A DNA stretch of 6,624 nucleotides. It comes from Campylobacterales bacterium (GTDB lineage Bacteria > Campylobacterota > Campylobacteria > Campylobacterales > Nitratiruptoraceae). The notes beneath the pieces were generated by a model that saw only the letters and a list, made by a program, of their open reading frames with translations, was not told the origin of the DNA and ran no database searches. The DNA lies in NCBI GenBank assembly GCA_027068245.1, contig JAMOUF010000243.1:1-6624 (forward strand), given 5' to 3'. The translations under genes were made by a program, and so were the position numbers. This document shows, piece by piece, positions 1 through 5,547 of this stretch (the stretch's first letter is position 1; every line of letters starts with the position of its first letter).

Positions 1-906
1 CTTTTGGTATGTGTGGCTTTTGTATCCGAAATCGAACAGCGTGTAGTTGAGTGCCAGTGAAGCCTGCCATACCTCCTCATCCTCTCCTTTGGCGAAATTT
101 TTGGCATAGTTGGCGTCCAAAAACAGCTTTGGATAGTAGAGAGATTTCGCCTTCTTCAGCTCTTTTTTGCTCTTTCTTACATCCAGATAGTACTCTTTTA
201 TCAGGTATGGGGTGGAGTTTTGTCTCTTTAGGCTCTCTTTGGCTTTTGCAAAGGCGTCAAAAGGTGCTCCTATCAAAGCGCTTAGGTGTGCTTTGATGGC
301 CTGGATGGCGTTTTGAATGGAGATTTTTTTCGATTCGACGCCAAGAAGGGAACTTTTTATCTTCAACTTCTCAAGGGGCGGCCTTTTACCCAGAGCCACC
401 TCTTTTTTTACCGCCTCATAGAGGCTTTTAAGCGCTTTTATATGGGCATCAGTGGCCTTTTCGCTCTCTTTTAGTCCCAGGGCTTTGAAATAGAGGGCCT
501 TGATGTTGTAGATGAGCTCCTCTTTGGTAAGTTTGTAGCCGATTTCCATCTTTTGGGCCGAAAGTTTGGCTACCTCTATCTGGGCCAGGTCCGCAAAACC
601 CTTGAAAAGGGCCACGCTGTATCTGCCGCCAAGAGAGGTTATATCCTTGCTGGTGGTTATGCCGGGCGTAATTGGAGGGGTCAGCGGTTTCAGGGTTCTT
701 GGCACGTTGTAGTGGTTGTATGCGCCGTTGATATCTACCTGCCCGTAACTTTTTGCCTTGACGGCCTCCTTTTGCTCCTTTTGCATCTTTACGGCCAGCT
801 TTTGGGCCTGCAGGGTGGGGCTGTGGCTCAGTGCGGTCTCAATCGCCTCTTGCAGGCTCATCCCAAAACAGAGTGTGGTTAGGGCCAAAAATATGGATTT
901 TTTCAT
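1..906 (-). CDS. TolC-family outer membrane efflux protein, N-terminal part (runs off left edge)
   Basis: The frame opens with ATG at 906 and stays open for 302 codons to the window edge, so the C-terminus is missing; full-length family members usually have about 420-480 residues. It begins with a short signal peptide (MKKSIFLALTTLCFG) and then MSLQEAIETALSHSPTLQA, the typical start of a mature outer-membrane efflux protein (OEP, PF02321). Long amphipathic helices rich in Ala, Leu, Lys and Glu follow (about residues 110-220), and a second OEP repeat appears to begin near residue 235 with YYLDVRKSKKELKKAKSLYYPKL. Such proteins form the trimeric outer-membrane channel of tripartite pumps (RND or ABC) or type I secretion. 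The partner adaptor and pump genes would lie to the left, outside the window, so the substrate is unknown. The start is supported by AAGGA four bases upstream. The family call is firm; the subfamily is not. Confidence 0.9.
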   Translation of the reverse strand, partial: MKKSIFLALTTLCFGMSLQEAIETALSHSPTLQAQKLAVKMQKEQKEAVKAKSYGQVDINGAYNHYNVPRTLKPLTPPITPGITTSKDITSLGGRYSVALFKGFADLAQIEVAKLSAQKMEIGYKLTKEELIYNIKALYFKALGLKESEKATDAHIKALKSLYEAVKKEVALGKRPPLEKLKIKSSLLGVESKKISIQNAIQAIKAHLSALIGAPFDAFAKAKESLKRQNSTPYLIKEYYLDVRKSKKELKKAKSLYYPKLFLDANYAKNFAKGEDEEVWQASLALNYTLFDFGYKSHTYQK

Positions 907-910
907 ACTG

Positions 911-948
911 TCCTTTTCATTAGTCGTTTTCGATTCGTAGGTTTTATG
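911..948 (-). promoter_or_regulatory. Possible promoter and ribosome binding site for the TolC-family gene
   Basis: Read leftward, the 67-base gap between the beta-barrel gene and the TolC-family gene is very AT-rich. It holds CATAAA (943-948), a four-of-six match to a -10 box, about 37 bases before the ATG, and AAGGA (911-915) four bases before the ATG. The ribosome binding site is convincing. The promoter is weak because no good -35 hexamer is visible, and transcription may simply continue from the upstream genes. Confidence 0.25.
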
Positions 949-966
949 TTAATTAAAGTTTATTAA

Positions 967-989
967 TTTTGAGTTAATTTTGCTCAAAA
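967..989 (-). terminator. Weak hairpin at the end of the beta-barrel gene
   Basis: TTTTGAG (967-973) and CTCAAAA (983-989) are perfect 7-base inverted arms around a 9-base loop that contains the stop codon of the upstream gene (974-976). Read leftward, the hairpin is followed by AT-rich sequence without a clean U tract. It could attenuate transcription between the beta-barrel gene and the TolC-family gene, or be a chance palindrome in AT-rich DNA. Confidence 0.25.
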
Positions 990-1873
990 GTGATCCCTAT
1001 ACTCACCGCTGTCCTGATTCCAGGCCGAAAGTCGTACTCGTTGCGAAAAACGGCATAAAGCGATAGCTGGTAAAAAAGCCATCGTCTCCAGAACCTGCTC
1101 TCATACTGGGCTCCGGATAGAATGTAGTTCAACCTGTAACCCTGGCGGCTGTTTTGATTGAAGAAAAACTGGAGTTTGGGTACCAGCGTCTTATACTTTC
1201 CCAAAGAGACGTATGAGGCCAGGGTATGGGTGAATTGATGCTCCTTCAGCGGTTTTTGCTCGAACCTGTAGCTGTTCTCGAAGGATAGAACGGATTTTTT
1301 TCCAATTCTTCGCTGCAGTGAGGCAAAAAGCGTGTTGTCCGTTTTGTTTACGGCGTAGTAAAAAAGCCTGTCGCCAAAATATATCCAGCTATTATCGCCT
1401 ATATAGGCGGTATCTTCCCAAATAGCCGCCACAAAGGGGTCTAAAGAGGAGTTTTTCAGTTTTATGCCGGCCCTGTATCTTAGGTTGTGTTTTGTAAGAT
1501 ACTGGATTCCAAGCAAAAAGGAGCTGTTTTTGATGGAGTCGGAGATGGTTTTTTGGGTGTTTTCGTCTATGTCCTCGCTTCTTTTATAGTCGCTCAAAAA
1601 TAGATAGAGCCTCTTTTGCGCTCTTGGCAGGGTAAGGTTTGCTCTGATGTTGAATCTGAATTTCGTCCCTTTTCTGCTCTCGCTAATGGCTCCTATGGAG
1701 GTTCTGATGGAGAAACGCTGTTTTATAGCGGTATCGTTACTCTCCCCAAGGGCCATATCCAGCTCCCTCAACAGTTGGGAAAGGGATCTTAGCGTCTTTT
1801 TATAAAGCAGATCCGCCTCCGTTGTCAGGGCGTAAAGGTTGATGGCTAACAGCAGGCTAAGAAAGTATCTCAT
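974..1873 (-). CDS. Secreted, probable outer-membrane beta-barrel protein of unknown function
   Basis: I do not recognise this 299-residue protein as a named family. It starts with a clear signal peptide (MRYFLSLLLAINLYA, cleavage near residue 15). A helical, charged stretch follows (about 20-50), and then many segments of alternating polar and hydrophobic residues that look like amphipathic beta strands, for example FRFNIRANLTL (72-82), LLGIQYL and LRYRAGIKLK (120-140), and WIYFGDRLFYYAV (163-175). The last segments, FWRRWLFYQLSLYAVFR (261-277) and RTAVSIGITF (287-296), look like the closing strands of a barrel, although the final residue is Asn and the terminal aromatic is Phe296. The start lies inside the end of the MTHFR-like gene (17-base overlap, different frame) with no strong Shine-Dalgarno sequence, which suggests translational coupling. 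A periplasmic beta-rich protein is an alternative. Confidence is high for the gene and moderate for the location. Confidence 0.8.
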   Translation of the reverse strand: MRYFLSLLLAINLYALTTEADLLYKKTLRSLSQLLRELDMALGESNDTAIKQRFSIRTSIGAISESRKGTKFRFNIRANLTLPRAQKRLYLFLSDYKRSEDIDENTQKTISDSIKNSSFLLGIQYLTKHNLRYRAGIKLKNSSLDPFVAAIWEDTAYIGDNSWIYFGDRLFYYAVNKTDNTLFASLQRRIGKKSVLSFENSYRFEQKPLKEHQFTHTLASYVSLGKYKTLVPKLQFFFNQNSRQGYRLNYILSGAQYESRFWRRWLFYQLSLYAVFRNEYDFRPGIRTAVSIGITFEQN

Positions 1874-2768
1874 TTGCCAGCTCGAACCTGTTCGCGGTCA
1901 TTATATGGATTTTTGGATGGAGTCTTAGCAGCTCCTCAAAAAGGCCCCGGCTTAACTCAAACCCCACCTCATACTCCTTCTTCTCCCCATCCTTGTGGGC
2001 TTTGTATAGCTCGTCTATCCACCTGTTCGGCACGTTTATGCCAGGCACGTGGCTGGCGAGAAACTGGGCGGTTTTGAGGCGGGTTATGGGGAAAAAACCC
2101 AGTATGAGCTGGGCCGTTTTGCGCTCACCGGTAAATTCGCTTTTCGCCTCTTCAAAAAGCTGAAGCAGCAGTTTTACGTTCTCGATGTCGAAGACGGGCT
2201 GGGTGATGACTCCCACGGCTCTGTGCTCTATCTTTTTTCTGAACCTCTTTTGAAGGGTTTTTGGGTTTTTGGCGTATGCGTTGCTGACGGCAAAAGGGAA
2301 TATCCGCTTTGGTTTTACCTTGAACTCCTTGCCCGCGTAATCTATACCGGCGTTGAAACATTTGATGATATCCAAAAGCAGCGTGCTGTCACCCTCGAAA
2401 CACCCTTTGGTATTTGGCTGGTCGCTGATTTTCGCCGGGTCTCCAGTCAGGGCCAGTATCGCCCTTACGTCGAAGTCGTTGGCCCCAAGCAGGTCGGACT
2501 GGAGCGCAAGCTTGTTTCTGTCTCGCATACTCATCGTCGCGATAACCGGTTTTTTGAATTTCTGCTGCAGTTTTACCGCAGCCAGTATTGAGCTGTATTT
2601 GAGCTTTGCCAGGGGGTTGTCCGTGGTGCTGAAGGCGTCTATCTTTTTGTGAAGTCCCAGCTCTTCTATCTTTTGGGTAATGTTGTCTATGGTAGGCAGA
2701 TGTCCGGGTGTGGTCTCCAGGGATATATACCTGCCGGTTTTAAGTTTTTTTATGAGCCTCTCAAACAT
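1857..2768 (-). CDS. metF: Methylenetetrahydrofolate reductase family protein (divergent MetF-like)
   Basis: This 303-residue protein has the length and landmarks of a single-domain MTHFR, an FAD-dependent TIM barrel reducing 5,10-methylene-THF to 5-methyl-THF for methionine synthesis. Visible landmarks are SLETTPG at 16-22 (Glu18 at the place of E. coli MetF Glu28), ALTGDP at 106-111 (Asp110 at the place of Asp120), ITQPVFD at 188-194 (Gln190 at the place of Gln183), GFFPI at 224-228, and the C-terminal IHIMTANRFE, which resembles the family ending FHFYTLNR. Two family hallmarks differ: the usual SFEFFPP is SLETTPG, and the usual AGYPE.H region reads FAVSNAYAKNP (159-169). It may therefore be a second, specialised reductase and not the housekeeping MetF. 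The start is supported by AAGGA five bases upstream. It is the first gene of the leftward cluster and is divergent from serB. Folate-related function is likely; exact substrate and electron donor are inferred. Confidence 0.8.
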   Translation of the reverse strand: MFERLIKKLKTGRYISLETTPGHLPTIDNITQKIEELGLHKKIDAFSTTDNPLAKLKYSSILAAVKLQQKFKKPVIATMSMRDRNKLALQSDLLGANDFDVRAILALTGDPAKISDQPNTKGCFEGDSTLLLDIIKCFNAGIDYAGKEFKVKPKRIFPFAVSNAYAKNPKTLQKRFRKKIEHRAVGVITQPVFDIENVKLLLQLFEEAKSEFTGERKTAQLILGFFPITRLKTAQFLASHVPGINVPNRWIDELYKAHKDGEKKEYEVGFELSRGLFEELLRLHPKIHIMTANRFELANEILS

Positions 2769-2776
2769 CTCTTTCC

Positions 2777-2805
2777 TTTATAAATACTAACTTAATTTTA
2801 ATCAA
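2777..2805 (-). promoter_or_regulatory. Sigma-70-like promoter of the MTHFR-like gene, very close to its start codon
   Basis: Read leftward, TTGATT (2800-2805) and TATAAA (2777-2782) are separated by exactly 17 bases, a good match to the consensus. The -10 box abuts the ribosome binding site AAGGA (2774-2778), so transcription would begin only about 1-3 bases before the ATG at 2768. Either the message is nearly leaderless or an upstream -10 such as TAAAAT at 2795-2800 is the one used. Confidence 0.35.
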
Positions 2806-2819
2806 ATCTTCGTTAAAAT
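2795..2819. repeat. Inverted repeat in the divergent promoter region
   Basis: ATTTTAA (2795-2801) and TTAAAAT (2813-2819) are perfect 7-base inverted arms around an 11-base spacer, midway between the two divergent genes. Each arm contains TAAAAT, a -10-like hexamer, one facing each gene. This may simply be two back-to-back promoters, or an operator for a dimeric regulator. Low complexity makes chance plausible. Confidence 0.25.
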
Positions 2820-2833
2820 CAGGTAAAAAAGGG
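2814..2833 (+). promoter_or_regulatory. Probable -10 box and ribosome binding site for serB
   Basis: TAAAAT (2814-2819) would start transcription near 2826, just before the purine-rich AAAAAAGGG (2825-2833) that ends five bases before the ATG at 2839. No good -35 hexamer is visible, as is common in this phylum. The leader would be only about 13 bases long. Confidence 0.4.
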
Positions 2834-2838
2834 TATAA

Positions 2839-3462
2839 ATGAAACTTTGCGTCTTTGATTTCGACTCAACGCTGATGGATGGCGAGACGATAGACTTTCT
2901 GGCCGCTCCTTTGGGACTTAAGGACAAGGTGGCCGAGATTACCGAGATGGCGATGAGGGGTGAGCTGGATTTTTTTGAGAGCCTGATAACCAGGGTGAAA
3001 CTTTTGGAAGGGCTTGAGGTGGAGCAGGTAAAAAGGATTTGCCAAAACCTCCCTTTTATGCCTGGTGCCAAAGAGACGGTGGAGGAGCTGAAAAAAAGGG
3101 GCTATAAGGTTGTGGTTTTCAGCGGAGGGTTTAGGTGTGCCACCTCGTATGCCAGGGAGGTTTTGGGGCTGGATGCAGACTTTAGCAACATACTGCACTC
3201 AAAAGACGGGTATCTGACTGGCCTTGTTGGTGGGGAGATGATGTTCGATTTTAGCAAAGGTGATATGCTGGAGCGTCTTCAGAGGCTTCTTGGTATATCC
3301 AAAGAGGATACGGTAGCCGTTGGTGATGGGGCCAATGATAGAAGTATGTTCAAGTATGCCGGCAAAAGGGTGGCTTTTTGCGCCAAGGATATTTTAAAAA
3401 GGGAGGCAAATATCATCATAGAGAAGCGGGATTTAAGAGAGATTTTAAACTATATAGATTAA
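2839..3462 (+). CDS. serB: Phosphoserine phosphatase
   Basis: This 207-residue HAD-superfamily hydrolase matches the compact bacterial/archaeal SerB, which lacks the N-terminal ACT-like extension of the E. coli form. It removes phosphate from O-phospho-L-serine in the last step of serine synthesis in the cytoplasm. Motif I is FDFDST (nucleophile Asp7, acid/base Asp9), motif II is FSGGF (Ser95), motif III Lys is Lys140 (DFSKGD), and motif IV is VGDGANDRSM (Asp163 and Asp167, Mg2+ ligands). Glu16 and Arg52 sit where the substrate-binding Glu and Arg of the cap are found in the Methanocaldococcus jannaschii enzyme. No catalytic residue is missing. It is the first gene of a rightward operon, 13 bases before the exported PEBP gene, and is divergent from the MTHFR-like gene. 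Other HAD phosphatases are possible in principle, but motif spacing and size favour SerB. Confidence 0.92.
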   Translation: MKLCVFDFDSTLMDGETIDFLAAPLGLKDKVAEITEMAMRGELDFFESLITRVKLLEGLEVEQVKRICQNLPFMPGAKETVEELKKRGYKVVVFSGGFRCATSYAREVLGLDADFSNILHSKDGYLTGLVGGEMMFDFSKGDMLERLQRLLGISKEDTVAVGDGANDRSMFKYAGKRVAFCAKDILKREANIIIEKRDLREILNYID

Positions 3463-3465
3463 AAT

Positions 3466-3470
3466 GGAGG
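3466..3470 (+). promoter_or_regulatory. Ribosome binding site that fixes the start of the PEBP-family gene
   Basis: GGAGG lies five bases before the ATG at 3476. An earlier in-frame ATG at 3464 overlaps this site and would add MEDE before the signal peptide, so 3476 is the better start: it has proper spacing and gives a clean basic-hydrophobic export signal. Confidence 0.7.
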
Positions 3471-3475
3471 ATGAG

Positions 3476-3994
3476 ATGAAGTGGTTGTTGATATTTTTAC
3501 TCACAGTTTCTGTAACATTAGCAAAGGAGTCAAAGATGAGAGTAGTCAGCCCCGCCTTTGAAAATGGTGGAATGATCCCGGCAAAATACACCTGTGACGA
3601 CGCGAATATATCCATACCTTTGGTATTTGTGAGCGTGCCCCATGATGCAAAAAGCATAGCCGTGGTTATGGATGACCCGGATGCGCCCGTTGGAATTTTC
3701 GTCCACTGGGTTATCTACGACATACCGACCCAGATAGAGGCGTTGCCCGAGGGCATTCCAAATGTTCCTGAGCTCGAATACGGCATAAAGCAGGGTATCA
3801 ACGATTTTGGCGAGATAGGTTACGGAGGTCCCTGTCCGCCTCCAGGGCATGGGCCCCATAGATATTTCATAAAAGCCTACGCGCTTGATCGGGTGCTCTA
3901 TGCGGATCCGGGCCTTAGCAAAGCCGAACTTATGGAGCTTATAGAGCCTTTTATCTTGGATGAGGCCGGTTTGATGGGAGTGTATGAGCGCTGA
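3476..3994 (+). CDS. Exported YbhB/YbcL-family (PEBP-like) protein
   Basis: This 172-residue protein belongs to the phosphatidylethanolamine-binding / Raf kinase inhibitor-like family. Residues 1-16 (MKWLLIFLLTVSVTLA) form a signal peptide, so it is probably periplasmic like E. coli YbcL and unlike cytoplasmic YbhB. Family motifs are clear: MDDPDAP (65-71), VHWVIYDIP (76-84), and GYGGPCPPPGHGPHRY (115-130), which line the anion-binding pocket in the fold. Cys40 (KYTCDD) and Cys120 (GGPCPP) could form a disulfide in the periplasm. The biochemical role of bacterial members is poorly defined. The gene sits between serB and the DUF72 gene, overlapping the latter by 11 bases, so the three are almost certainly cotranscribed; nothing in the sequence links its job to serine synthesis. 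Confidence 0.88.
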   Translation: MKWLLIFLLTVSVTLAKESKMRVVSPAFENGGMIPAKYTCDDANISIPLVFVSVPHDAKSIAVVMDDPDAPVGIFVHWVIYDIPTQIEALPEGIPNVPELEYGIKQGINDFGEIGYGGPCPPPGHGPHRYFIKAYALDRVLYADPGLSKAELMELIEPFILDEAGLMGVYER

Positions 3995-4718
3995 GATCTA
4001 TGTAGGCACCAGCGGTTTTTACTATAGGCACTGGGTGGGGATTTTCTACCCGCCCGATCTGCCAAAGAGCCGGTGGCTGGAGTATTATATGGAGCATTTC
4101 AATACGCTCGAGATAAACTCCACCTTCTACCGAACCCCCTCTTCAAAGACTATCGAGCGCTGGAGCGAACTGGCGAAAGAGGGGTTTTTATACTCCCTCA
4201 AAGCCCCAAGAATTATCACCCACTATAAAAAACTACAAGATTGCCGGGAGGATGTGGAGGCCTTTTTGAATCTTTTGCAGCCACTAAAGCCCAAAGTGGG
4301 GGCCGTTTTGTTTCAGCTTCCCCCATCCCTGCACTACGATTTGAAGCTTTTGAAAAACTTTTTGGATATTTTGCCCCCTCTATACCCCTATGCCGTGGAG
4401 TTTAGGCATAAGAGCTGGTATGAGGAGGAGGTTTACGAGCTTTTGAAAAACAAAAACATAGCCTTTTGTATCCACGATTTCTCACGCCGCCAGACCCCCT
4501 TCGTGGTAACGGCAGATTTTATCTATATCCGATTTCACGGCAAAAACGGCAGATATATAGGAAGCTACGATGATGAGGTGCTGGCAAATTGGGCGCAAAA
4601 AATCAAGGAGGCGGCCAAAAGAGAGGAGGTAAAGAGGATTTTTTGCTATTTTAACAACGACTTTTACGGATACGCGATAAAAGACGCCAGGCGGCTCATC
4701 TCACTTTTGAAAAGCTAA
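3984..4718 (+). CDS. DUF72 / YecE-family protein
   Basis: This is a complete, typical member (244 residues) of the widespread DUF72 (YecE) family, TIM-barrel-like proteins of unknown function. Landmarks in order are YVGTSGFYYRHW (6-17), FYPPDLP (21-27), FNTLEINSTFYRTP (39-52), SLKAPRIITH (71-80), VLFQLPPSL (108-116), AVEFRHKSW (137-145), IYIRFHGKNGRY (180-191), and CYFNNDFYGYAIKDARRL (221-238). All family signature blocks, including the invariant EINSTFY and FNN motifs, are present. The ATG is inside the end of the PEBP gene (11-base overlap) behind GGGAG, which points to translational coupling. It is the last gene of the serB operon, and its 3' end overlaps the convergent methyltransferase gene by 18 bases. 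The family assignment is firm; the function is unknown. Confidence 0.92.
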   Translation: MSAEIYVGTSGFYYRHWVGIFYPPDLPKSRWLEYYMEHFNTLEINSTFYRTPSSKTIERWSELAKEGFLYSLKAPRIITHYKKLQDCREDVEAFLNLLQPLKPKVGAVLFQLPPSLHYDLKLLKNFLDILPPLYPYAVEFRHKSWYEEEVYELLKNKNIAFCIHDFSRRQTPFVVTADFIYIRFHGKNGRYIGSYDDEVLANWAQKIKEAAKREEVKRIFCYFNNDFYGYAIKDARRLISLLKS

Positions 4719-5261
4719 TGCGATTATGGGGTAGCTTTTATCCTCTTTTTTCACCGTATAGACCCTCTTATCTTCCATCTTTTTAAACCCGGCTTTCTCA
4801 AAGAGGTTTTGAAGCTCATTTGGATAAAATCCGAAATGATAGACTCCATCGTTGCCCCTTTGGTGAAAACCGCCGTCCTCCTTGTAAAGGTCCGCCACAA
4901 CCAGGATGCCTCCACTTTTTAGCGAGTCGTAAAGCCTCTTTGCCAGAGCCTGCAAATCTTTTATATGGTGCAGCGTCATAGAGGTTACGACAGCATCGAA
5001 TTTTCTATCCGGATAGGCTGTAAGTCCACATCCGGGGAATTTTTTATCATACTCCTCCACCATATTCTGTGAGGTATCGAAACCCGTAAGCTTCGTGGCG
5101 GCGTCTTTTAGGTGCTGGCTCACAAGACCAGTGCCGCATCCAAAGTCCAGTATCTCCCCTTTGACCCCGCACTTTATGGCAAAGTCGGCCACGGCTTTTG
5201 CCACTTCCACCCGGCGTCTGTTTCTATCCCACTCCCTGGCCTCTTTATCGAACCTATTCAC
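4701..5261 (-). CDS. Class I SAM-dependent methyltransferase
   Basis: This 186-residue protein has the Rossmann-fold methyltransferase landmarks. Motif I is EILDFGCGTGLVS (36-48), the second-strand acidic residue is Asp62 in LTGFDTSQNM, motif IV-like is FDAVVTSMTLHHI (88-100), and a later strand is SGGILVVADLY (116-126). The N-terminus NRFDKEAREWD is typical of a common family of small cytoplasmic methyltransferases. The methyl acceptor cannot be read from sequence; small molecules such as quinone precursors, metabolites or metalloids are all possible. The start is GTG at 5261, because the frame has no ATG near the conserved N-terminus; GGGA lies seven bases upstream. It overlaps the 76-residue upstream gene by 8 bases, so the two are cotranscribed and probably coupled. 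Its 3' end converges with the DUF72 gene. Confidence 0.88.
   Translation of the reverse strand: MNRFDKEAREWDRNRRRVEVAKAVADFAIKCGVKGEILDFGCGTGLVSQHLKDAATKLTGFDTSQNMVEEYDKKFPGCGLTAYPDRKFDAVVTSMTLHHIKDLQALAKRLYDSLKSGGILVVADLYKEDGGFHQRGNDGVYHFGFYPNELQNLFEKAGFKKMEDKRVYTVKKEDKSYPIIALAFQK
4710..4739. terminator. Symmetric hairpin between convergent genes, possible bidirectional terminator
   Basis: AAAAGCTA (4710-4717) and TAGCTTTT (4732-4739) are perfect 8-base inverted arms with a 14-base loop. On either strand the hairpin ends in UUUU, and on the plus strand a pyrimidine-rich run with six T follows (4741-4750). It spans the stop codon of the DUF72 gene and the last codons of the methyltransferase gene. 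The stem has only two G:C pairs and a long loop, so it is a weak intrinsic terminator at best, but position and symmetry favour the role. Confidence 0.4.
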
Positions 5262-5484
5262 CCTTTAGTCCCAGACAATTTATCGCTATGCCTCTGATTT
5301 TTCTGGCCTGATAGTCCAGCTGGAACCACTTCTCAAACACCTCTTTGGCGTCTATTTTCCCGGCCCTTTCAAAATCAAGTGAGCCATCCGCTCTTTTGGG
5401 TATCTCTTTTTCCAAAAACTCATACATCTCGTTACGCATCTTCTCATATTTTTTGAACTCTTTTTTTGCGGCCTCTTTATCCAT
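5254..5484 (-). CDS. Small charged protein of unknown function
   Basis: This is a 76-residue protein I do not recognise. It is rich in Lys and Glu, with no signal peptide or membrane segment and a single Cys (Cys70). Residues 2-28 look like one long amphipathic helix (KKEFKKYEKMRNEMYEFLEK). A loop RADGSLDFER (31-40) and a second helical part, AKEVFEKWFQLDYQARKIRG (46-65), follow. It is real by several signs: a strong AAGGAG (5490-5495) five bases before the ATG, an extended -10 box upstream, and an 8-base overlap with the methyltransferase gene. A cytoplasmic helper or partner of the methyltransferase is possible, but this rests on position alone. Confidence 0.75.
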   Translation of the reverse strand: MDKEAAKKEFKKYEKMRNEMYEFLEKEIPKRADGSLDFERAGKIDAKEVFEKWFQLDYQARKIRGIAINCLGLKGE

Positions 5485-5489
5485 AGCAG

Positions 5490-5510
5490 CTCCTTTTTTG
5501 TGCTATTTTA
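5490..5510 (-). promoter_or_regulatory. Extended -10 promoter and ribosome binding site of the small-protein/methyltransferase pair
   Basis: Read leftward, TGATAAAAT contains TAAAAT (5505-5510) preceded by TG one base away, an extended -10 element. AAGGAG (5490-5495) follows and sits five bases before the ATG at 5484. The predicted leader is about 14 bases. There is no good -35 hexamer. Confidence 0.45.
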
Positions 5511-5522
5511 TCAAAATTGGGC

Positions 5523-5542
5523 TATAATTGCCGCAAAAAGGA
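5523..5542 (+). promoter_or_regulatory. Consensus -10 box and ribosome binding site of the malic enzyme gene
   Basis: TATAAT (5523-5528) is a perfect -10 hexamer; a start near 5535 would give a leader of about 13 bases. AAGGA (5538-5542) then lies five bases before TTG at 5548 and is the main reason for choosing that start codon. The -35 region is poor (TTGTGC at 5498-5503, with a 19-base spacer). Confidence 0.55.
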
Positions 5543-5547
5543 TTATA

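Noticed and set aside
324..330. Homopolymer runs of seven T or A (also near 2949-2956 and 5461-5467) as possible phase-variation tracts
   Set aside because: They are A/T runs of about seven inside Lys or Phe codons of conserved genes; phase-variable tracts in this phylum are usually longer and often G/C.
553..882. Rightward 109-codon frame at the left edge
   Set aside because: Antisense to the TolC-family gene, whose signal peptide and OEP repeats establish the leftward reading.
903..920. Five-codon leader frame (ATG AAA AGG ACA GTA TGA) overlapping the TolC-family start as ATGA
   Set aside because: It has no ribosome binding site of its own and simply contains the one for the main gene; such a short frame is expected by chance.
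326..936. Eleven-base repeat TTTTCGATTCG near 328 and 928
   Set aside because: One copy is coding and one intergenic, there are only two copies with no further similarity, and the length is compatible with chance.
2049..2591. Long rightward open frame (180 codons) opposite the MTHFR-like gene
   Set aside because: It lies wholly antisense to a gene with clear family motifs, has no recognisable domain, and reflects that gene's codon pattern.
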